Assembly (NCBI GenBank): GCA_022036555.1
Contig: CM039139.1
Location: forward strand, 8,630,262-8,694,261
Direction: 5' to 3'
Length of the DNA: 64,000 nt
DNA from: Microstegium vimineum
Taxonomy: Eukaryota > Streptophyta > Magnoliopsida > Poales > Poaceae
The notes under the pieces were generated by a model that was given only the letters and a program-made list of their open reading frames with translations, made no database searches and was not told the DNA's origin. The translations under genes were made by a program, and so were the position numbers. Below, one piece after another: positions 57,667 to 64,000 of the stretch; position 1 is the stretch's first letter; every line of letters begins with the position of its first letter.

Positions 57667-60439
57667 ATGGCGGCCGCTTCGAAGAGCCATGGTCCGGGGT
57701 CGGCATCGACCTCGGTACAACTCACTCGTGCGTGGCCGTGTGGCGGCACGACCGCGGCGAGGTCATCGCCAACGACCAGGGCAACCGCCTCACGCCATCC
57801 TGCGTGGCCTTCACCAGCACCGAGAGGTTCGTCGGCGAGGCGGCCGTGAACCAGGCCGCCCTGAACCCCACCAACACCATCTTCGGTGAGTACTGCTCGC
57901 CGGTGTTTCTCCCTTCTGTAGTCTCCATCTCATTAGTTGTTTTGTTCGTCGCCTCTTTTGTTGGTAGTCGCTGGGGTTTTTAGACGTACGCGAAGCCTAA
58001 AGATGGGGGTTTTTCCGTAACCCTTGTTTTAATGGGCAGCCGCCCAGGTCAATTTTCAGTCAGTATCAGTAGTAAGAAACACAAAACTCGCGCCGGCGGT
58101 TTATAGCCCGCCGCAGCATCAGGCATTATCTAGATCGATCGAAAATTCGAAACCCTCACTGCAAACGGTGCTTGCCCAGTAGCTTCTGTAGCTGGCTTCT
58201 TGTTTGGTTCAGCTTATATTTATAATTTATGCCATTTACTATTTTTCTTACCCACGGATTTGTAAAGGAGTACTTTTTTTGGACTTTTGTAAGACTGTTT
58301 AGTATCGCCCAGAAACCTCCCCTTTCCGTGTGAACTGTTTGTTCAATTCATCTTGTTGAATGTAGAACACAAATTTATCTAAAAACCAAAGTTTAATTAA
58401 GATGGGGAAGAATCGATTGCAGAGAGAGGATTCTGATGAATTGATAAATCATAGCAATGCTGGCAACTGTCCAGTGACAACCACAATACTATCCCGTTGC
58501 TACATTATTATATTTCTTAATCTGTTTAATGACTGCAAATTCACAATATCTGAACCTGGGCATATGCAAGTTAAGGCAGCGTCAAATCATTTTTTTTTCT
58601 AACAGAAATGACATTTGACACATGCTAATAAAATTATTGAAGTTTATACATGGTTCATCTGATTGACTATATGACTAATTTTCTGCAGAGGTGAAGCGAC
58701 TAATTGGTCGTCAATTCAGCGCTGAGTCTGTACAAGAAGATGTCAAGTTGTGGCCTTTCAAAGTTGTAGCAGTCCGTGATGACCGTCCGATGATCATGGT
58801 TCAGTATGAAGGCAAGGAGAGGCAGTTCATGCCTGAGGAGATCTCCTCCATGGTGCTCACCAAGATGAGAGAGACAGCTGAGGTATATCTTGGGAAAACG
58901 ATCAAGAACGCTGTCATCACAGTGCCTGTCTACTTCAACAACTCCCAGCGCCAGGCTACCATTGACGCCGGTGCCATCGCCGGCCTGAATGTCATGCGCA
59001 TTATCAATGAGCCAACCGCCGCTGCCCTCGCATATGGTCTTGAGAAGATGCCTGTCAGCAACAAACAAAGGACAGTGCTAGTCTTCGACCTTGGTGGTGG
59101 TACCTTTGATGTCTCCCTCCTGAAGATTGATCCAGGAACCAACATGGATAAGGGTCTCTTCGAGGTAGTGGCCATCGCCGGTGACACTCACCTTGGCGGG
59201 GCTGACTTCGACAACGAGATGGTGAAATACTCCCTCCGGGAGTTCACAAGGAAACACGGGGAGATGGACATCCATACCAACCAGAAGGCGCTACGCCGGC
59301 TGAGGACCGCCTGCGAGAGAGCAAAGAGGATGCTATCTTCCACCTCACAGACCACCATTGAGGTCGACTCGCTCCATGACGGCATTGACTTCAGCACCAA
59401 CATCACCCGGTCTCGATTTGAGGAGCTCAACAAGGATCTTTTCAGCAAGTGCATGAAGGCTCTGGATAAGTGCTTATGCGATGCCGAGATAGACTGGAGA
59501 AGTGTCCATGACGTCGTCCTTGTTGGAGTTGTTCCAAATTCACTCCAGGATATAGGCCGGGCTTCTGACGGAGCGGAGCGGAGTCTGAAGCCGGTCCATC
59601 AGGTCTCGCCCCTGTGGTCGGGGGTGCGGGGGGCTCCGGTACGGTACGCTATATATATACCCTTGCTAGGGTTTCGTGGAGACTTGATTCTCTTGTAAGC
59701 CGCCATAGGCGTGTAACCCAAACTCTTGAGATAGTGAGATTGTTGCTGGCTGGTGCCCGTGGTTTTTCCCCTTCACATCGAAGGGGTTTTCCACGTTAAA
59801 TCGTGTGTCTCCTCTGTGGCTTGATTCTTTACTTCATATTCCTATACGTCGTCCATAACAGTCATGGTGGGTGGCTCCTCCCGTATCCCCAAGGTGCAGA
59901 ACATGCTTCGGGAATTCTTCTGTGGGAAGGAGCTTTGCCAGAGCATCAACCCTGATGAAGCTGTTGCGTACGGTGCTGCCATCCAGGCCTCTATTCTCAG
60001 TGGTGGAACCGACGATGGGAGATTAGTGGATATTCTTCTGCGCGATATGACACCACTCTCACTTGGGATAGAGACCAGAGATGATTATACAATGTGTGTG
60101 GTGATCCCAAGGAACACCCCCATCCCGACCAAGAATGTGAGTGAGTTCACCACCTTGTACGACAACCAGACCAGCGTGCTATTTCAGGTGTACGAAGGCG
60201 AGAGTGTCAACACCAGGAACAACCACCTGCTGGGCAAGTTCAAGCTCACCGGCATCCTTCAGGCGCCCAAGGGTGTACCTAAGTTCGATGTCACCTTCAT
60301 CATCGACTTGAACGGCGTGCTGAACGTGTCGGCGGAGGACAGGGCCACCGGGCAGAAGAACGATATCACCATCGTTAACCACGGCGGCCGACTGCGCAAG
60401 GAGGAAATCGCGCGCTTGGTGCAGGAGGCCAAGAGGTAA
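57667..60439 (+). pseudogene. HSP70 copy 3, frameshifted and interrupted by a solo LTR
   Basis: Exon 1 is 57667-57885 and exon 2 is 58689-60439 (intron 803 bp). Exon 1 opens MAAASKSHGPG, but one base is missing in the following GGGG run (57693-57696), so the VGIDLGTTHSC and RTLT..VAFTSTERFVGEAAVNQA region is in another frame. Exon 2 is open from EVKRLIGRQFSAESVQ through FDLGGGTFDVSLLKIDPG to HDVV, where a 340-bp LTR interrupts it at 59521; the frame resumes at VGGSSRIPKVQ and ends EEIARLVQEAKR, before the helical lid. Without the LTR the gene would be about 541 codons. Family-specific changes include IETRDDYTM in place of LETAGGVMT and GADFDNE in place of GEDFDN. The ATPase motifs are conserved apart from these breaks. 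Confidence 0.85.
59521..59860. mobile_element. Solo LTR (probably Copia) in HSP70 copy 3
   Basis: The insert begins TGTTGGAG and ends CATAACA (TG...CA ends), is 340 bp long and is flanked by a 5-bp target duplication with one mismatch: GTCCT (59516-59520) and GTCAT (59861-59865). It contains a tatatatata TATA-like box at about 59650. No internal retrotransposon sequence is present, so it is a solo LTR left by LTR-LTR recombination. It falls in the codons for the conserved VVLVGGS motif. Confidence 0.9.
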
Positions 60440-61776
60440 AGTGCAACAATCACGGCTCTAGTCAGTAGGTCGTCACTGTTATTGTAATGGCTTTTGCCTT
60501 TTAGCTTGTGTATGGCCATATCTAAACTTGTAGTGTCCTTGTTTCTGGAACCTGGTGAAATTGTAGTAATGTTCTATTTCTGTTGTGTGTCTTGCATCTG
60601 TCAAGCACTGAAGCTGGTTTAAGCTGGGAACAGGCCATAGCCTAGTTTGTGCTGTCTTCGTTTCTGAGACCTTGGTGATAATGTAGTCATCTTCTGTTTC
60701 TGTTGAATGTGTCTTGCATCTGTCAAGCTGATTTTAAGCTCGGAACAGTTGCAACCATGAACTTTTTGTGAATCTAAACTCCTTTTTTCTTTGCGAGAAT
60801 CCAAACTACTACCAGACCTGTAGTAGATTGCCAACAACATAGCATCAAATGTGCTCTTTTATATCATGAGAAGACAAACCATGTAGATCCTCTGGTACCG
60901 TACCATTTCTTGTCAAGGCTAACAAATAGATTAATCACGGATCCAGTTGGGCTAAGATAATCAAAGGAATTGTCTTTACCACGAAAGGCTTGGCACACCA
61001 AACTTGTTTACATGTGCATGTCAAAATTCTCGTAGCAGCATCCAGCATCAGTTAAACTGAACGGTTGCACCACACAGGCACACATTGCTTCGTTCTATAC
61101 CCGTATACTTGCGACGGCAATTGACGAGGCCAAAATAAGAATTACAGTCAGTTGTGTGGACGTGGGCTTTAAGCGCGGCAGACCAATTGTTGTTGGGTAA
61201 AATATGTAGTGGAAGAAATCAATGGTGCATACAAACCTGGAAACAGCCATCGTGAACCGTTCGATCAAAAATGTGCAGCACAAACCAGTAACCGCGCCCG
61301 TAGTACATTTGTGATTTACCGTCCGCATCGGCTCGAATGTTTTGCCATTAGAAACGGTGGATGTATTAGGCCATTAGGGTAAGAATGGTAACATATTTTG
61401 AAAAAAAAAGAATAGTAACATATTAGTAAAAAAAAATCTCTTCAGAGTGGATCTAGTTGTTCATTCGAATTCGTGTGTCGAGTGTCGACTGTATGCATGC
61501 CCGTCCGTGTCATCGTGTTCATGTGTTGCAGTACGAGTACACATGTGAACTCGCATAAAATAATTTCTTCTAATGAGTCAGGCTCCCTATCATGTCATCA
61601 ATCAAATAAAAAACATTAAATACCGTGCTTATTAAATCGCAATGTAAAAGTAAAACCAAGTTACCAACAGTCACTCCTAAATTTTCGTCACCCATACCAT
61701 TTATATTGCGTTGCGGGCCTCACCATCACCATGGTCCCATCATCCGCACCCACATACCCCCCTGCGCGCTGTGCAG
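60440..61776. other. Spacer between HSP70 copies 3 and 4
   Basis: A motif tgtcttgcatctgtcaag with flanking cttgttttctgttt-like text occurs twice (about 60588 and 60711), a roughly 123-bp imperfect direct repeat in the copy 3 3' flank. A TATA-like ttatatt lies at about 61700, some 75 bp before the copy 4 ATG. No perfect heat-shock element seen. Confidence 0.5.
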
Positions 61777-64000
61777 ATGGTGATTTCAAAAGGCGGCGGG
61801 CCGGCGATCGGCATCGACCTGGGGACGACATACTCATGTGTGGCCATATGGCGGCGAGATCGCGGCGAGGTTATCGCCAACGACCAGGGCAACCGCCTCA
61901 CGCCGTCCGCAGTGGCGTTCACCGACGACGAGATGTTTGTCGGCGAGGCGGCCGTGAACCAGGCCGCTTTGAACCCAACTAACACCGTTTTCGGTGAGGA
62001 CTGCACACAAAGCTGTTTCATCTCTCGAATATATGTATATGTGTTTCTTGTTATTTTCCTAATCAGGTTTTTCGAACACAGATCAGCTGTTATTTTCTTA
62101 ATCAGTTGTTTCGAACACAGATCAGCTGTGTGCCTGTGACTAAGTAGACAGCCGAAGGTGTTCATGACTGAATATTACTAGAGAGGAGGATAAATGGCGA
62201 GCTTTGCTCGTTTTCCACTCTGTCACAGTCGCACCATTGCCTGCCTACACTTCTAAATTTCTCTAGATGCATGTTCGTATATGTGGAAGTTTGTAGTTTT
62301 TACCTTGTTTTATTTTATCAATCAGTGGAAGTGTCTTTTGGTCTTCACTCTACACGGTTGTTTAGTTTCCATTAGCCCTCCTATTAAATAACCAGTGCTA
62401 GCTAGTGCCATATGCAGACCTTTCGTTCAAAACAACTCATGGATGACAAGTACTAGCCTTCAAAGTTCAGAGAGAATAAAGAAAGAACAGGTGGAACAAA
62501 TTCTTAGTGTGTAGTTCATTTCAGAATATGGCACGAGTTACAAATCAAATTACTGAAGCTTTTTTTGAAGAATCCAAATTACTGAAACTAGACTAGTATT
62601 TATGGTTCATTCGCTCACCTGACGACATTACAAGTATATTTTTACAGAGGTAAAGCGATTGATCGGCCGTCAGTTCAGTGACTCGTACAAGAAGATATCA
62701 AGCTGTGGCCTTTCAAAGTCGTCGCAGGCCGTGACGACCGGGCGATGATCGAGGTGCAGTACAAAGGCAAGGAGAAGCAGTTCATGCCCGAGGAGATCTC
62801 CGCCATGGTGCTCACCAAGATGAGGGAGACGGCGGAGGTGTACCTCGGCACAGCGGTCAAGAACGCCGTGGTCACCGTCCCAGTCTACTTCAACAACTCG
62901 CAGCGCGAGGCCACCATAGACGCGGGCACCATCGCTGGCCTGAACGTCATGCGCATCATCAACGAGCCCACCGCCGCCGCCATCGCGTACGGCCTCGACA
63001 AGATGCCCGTCAGCAGCAAAGGGAGGACGGTGCTCGTTTTCGACCTTGGTGGTGGCACCTTCGACGTCTCCCTCCTCAGCATTGACCCGGGAATCGACAT
63101 TGGCATGGGCCTGTTCGAGGTGAAGGCCGTCGCCGGTAACAGTCACCTCGGTGGGGCAGATTTTGATAACGAGTTGCTCAGATTCTGTCTCCGTGACTTC
63201 ATCAGGAAACACTTTAAGACAGGTATCAGAAGCGACCAGAGGGCGATCCGGCGGCTCAAGACTGCCTGTGAGAGAGCAAAGAGGATGCTGTCTTCCACGA
63301 CAGAGACCACCATTGAGGTCGACTCGCTGCATGATGGCATCGACTTCAATGTCTCCATCACCCGGTCTCGATTCGAGGAGCTCAACAGAGACCTATTCAA
63401 TGGGTTTATCGAAACCGTGGAGAGGTGCCTCCTCGATGCCAAGGTGCATAAGAACAGCGTCCACGACGTCGTCCTCGTGGGCGGGTCTACTCGTATCCCC
63501 AAGGTGCAGAGCATGCTGCGGGACTTCTTTGGAGGGATGGAGCTCTGCTGTAGCATCGACCCTGATGAAGCCGTTGCGTACGGCGCAGCTATCCAGGCCT
63601 CTATCCTCAGTGGTGAAATCCGCGACGGGAGGGTGGGCGATATGCTGCTGCTCGACGTCACTCCACTCTCTCTTGGGATAGAGATCAGGGATGATTATAC
63701 AATGAGAGTGGTGATCCCAAGGAACACCCCCATCCCGACCAAGAAAGTGAAGGACTTCACCACCTTCCACGACAACCAGACCAGCGTGCTATTCCAGGTG
63801 TACGAAGGAGAGAGCGCAATCACCAAGAACAACCACCTGCTGGGCAAGTTCGAACTCACCGGCATCCTTCCGGCGCCTTGGGGCGTACCTAAGTTCGATG
63901 TCACCTTCGACATCGACGCGAACGGCGTCCTGAACGTGTCGGCGAAGGACAGGACCACCGGGCGGAAGAACGACATCACCATTACTAGCCACAGCGGGCG
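61777..64000 (+). pseudogene. HSP70 copy 4, frameshifted, runs off the window
   Basis: Exon 1 is 61777-61993 (MVISKGGGPAIGIDLGTTYS ... NQAALNPTNTVF) and exon 2 starts at 62648 (EVKRLIGRQFSD). Right after FSD about four bases are missing relative to copies 2 and 3, which shifts the frame; from about 62690 (VQEDIKLWPFKVV) a single frame stays open to the window end, through FDLGGGTFDVSLLSIDPG, HDVVLVGGSTRIPKVQ, PLSLGIEIRDDYTMRVV and DIDANGVLNVSAKD. Shared features with copy 3 (IRDDYTM, GADFDNE) show the two are sister duplicates. Odd substitutions in usually fixed places include AGNSHLGG for AGDTHLGG and QREATIDAG. Whether a lid or EEVD follows cannot be seen here. Confidence 0.85.

Overview
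The window is nuclear DNA of a grass (Poaceae), probably a panicoid/Andropogoneae-type genome. The evidence is the repeat set (Stowaway-like, GGCCTTGTTTAG-type and CACTA-type MITEs, a tRNA-derived SINE resembling the grass Au family, L1-type LINEs, a grass MULE with long terminal inverted repeats), plant-type spliced genes, a nuclear plastid insert and a plant Dof factor. The species cannot be named from the sequence alone.

Layout. 0-10 kb is gene-poor: a short plastid-derived insert (ndhB plus trnA-UGC intron), an AT-rich Helitron-like block with a tandemly duplicated 293-bp unit, several MITEs, a SINE and a LINE tail. 10.06-18.3 kb is a large Mutator-like element. It carries a small intact plus-strand gene with a GRF-like zinc finger and a ten-exon minus-strand gene. 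In the minus-strand gene the MURA-type DDE transposase is joined by in-frame splicing to a plant mobile domain; this gene is broken by four stops and one frameshift. 19.24-26.05 kb is a full-length but decayed LINE bounded by a 15-bp target duplication. 26-33.8 kb is intergenic with repeats. 33.86-35.31 kb is an intact two-exon Dof transcription factor (minus strand). 36-44 kb is repeat-rich: MITEs, a 293-bp LINE stub and a 1.5-kb GC-rich non-autonomous retroposon, the last two with visible target duplications.

44.7-64 kb is a tandem plus-strand array of four cytosolic-type HSP70 genes. All share one intron at the codon about 72 of the ATPase domain. Copy 1 has a perfect heat-shock element and the EEVD end but two single-base deletions. 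Copies 2-4 are divergent. Copies 2 and 3 stop before the helical lid. Copy 2 has coding deletions, copy 3 has a one-base loss and a solo LTR, and copy 4 has a frameshift and runs off the window. Between copies 1 and 2, on the opposite strand, lies a nine-exon gene for a predicted FMN-binding split-barrel/DUF2470-type protein whose last exon is partly duplicated downstream.

The genes most likely to be functional are the Dof gene, the split-barrel gene, possibly HSP70 copy 1 (if its two deletions are assembly errors) and the small MULE-borne zinc-finger gene. The most interesting object is the composite MULE with the transposase-plant mobile domain fusion and arrays of 27-bp hairpins in both ends.
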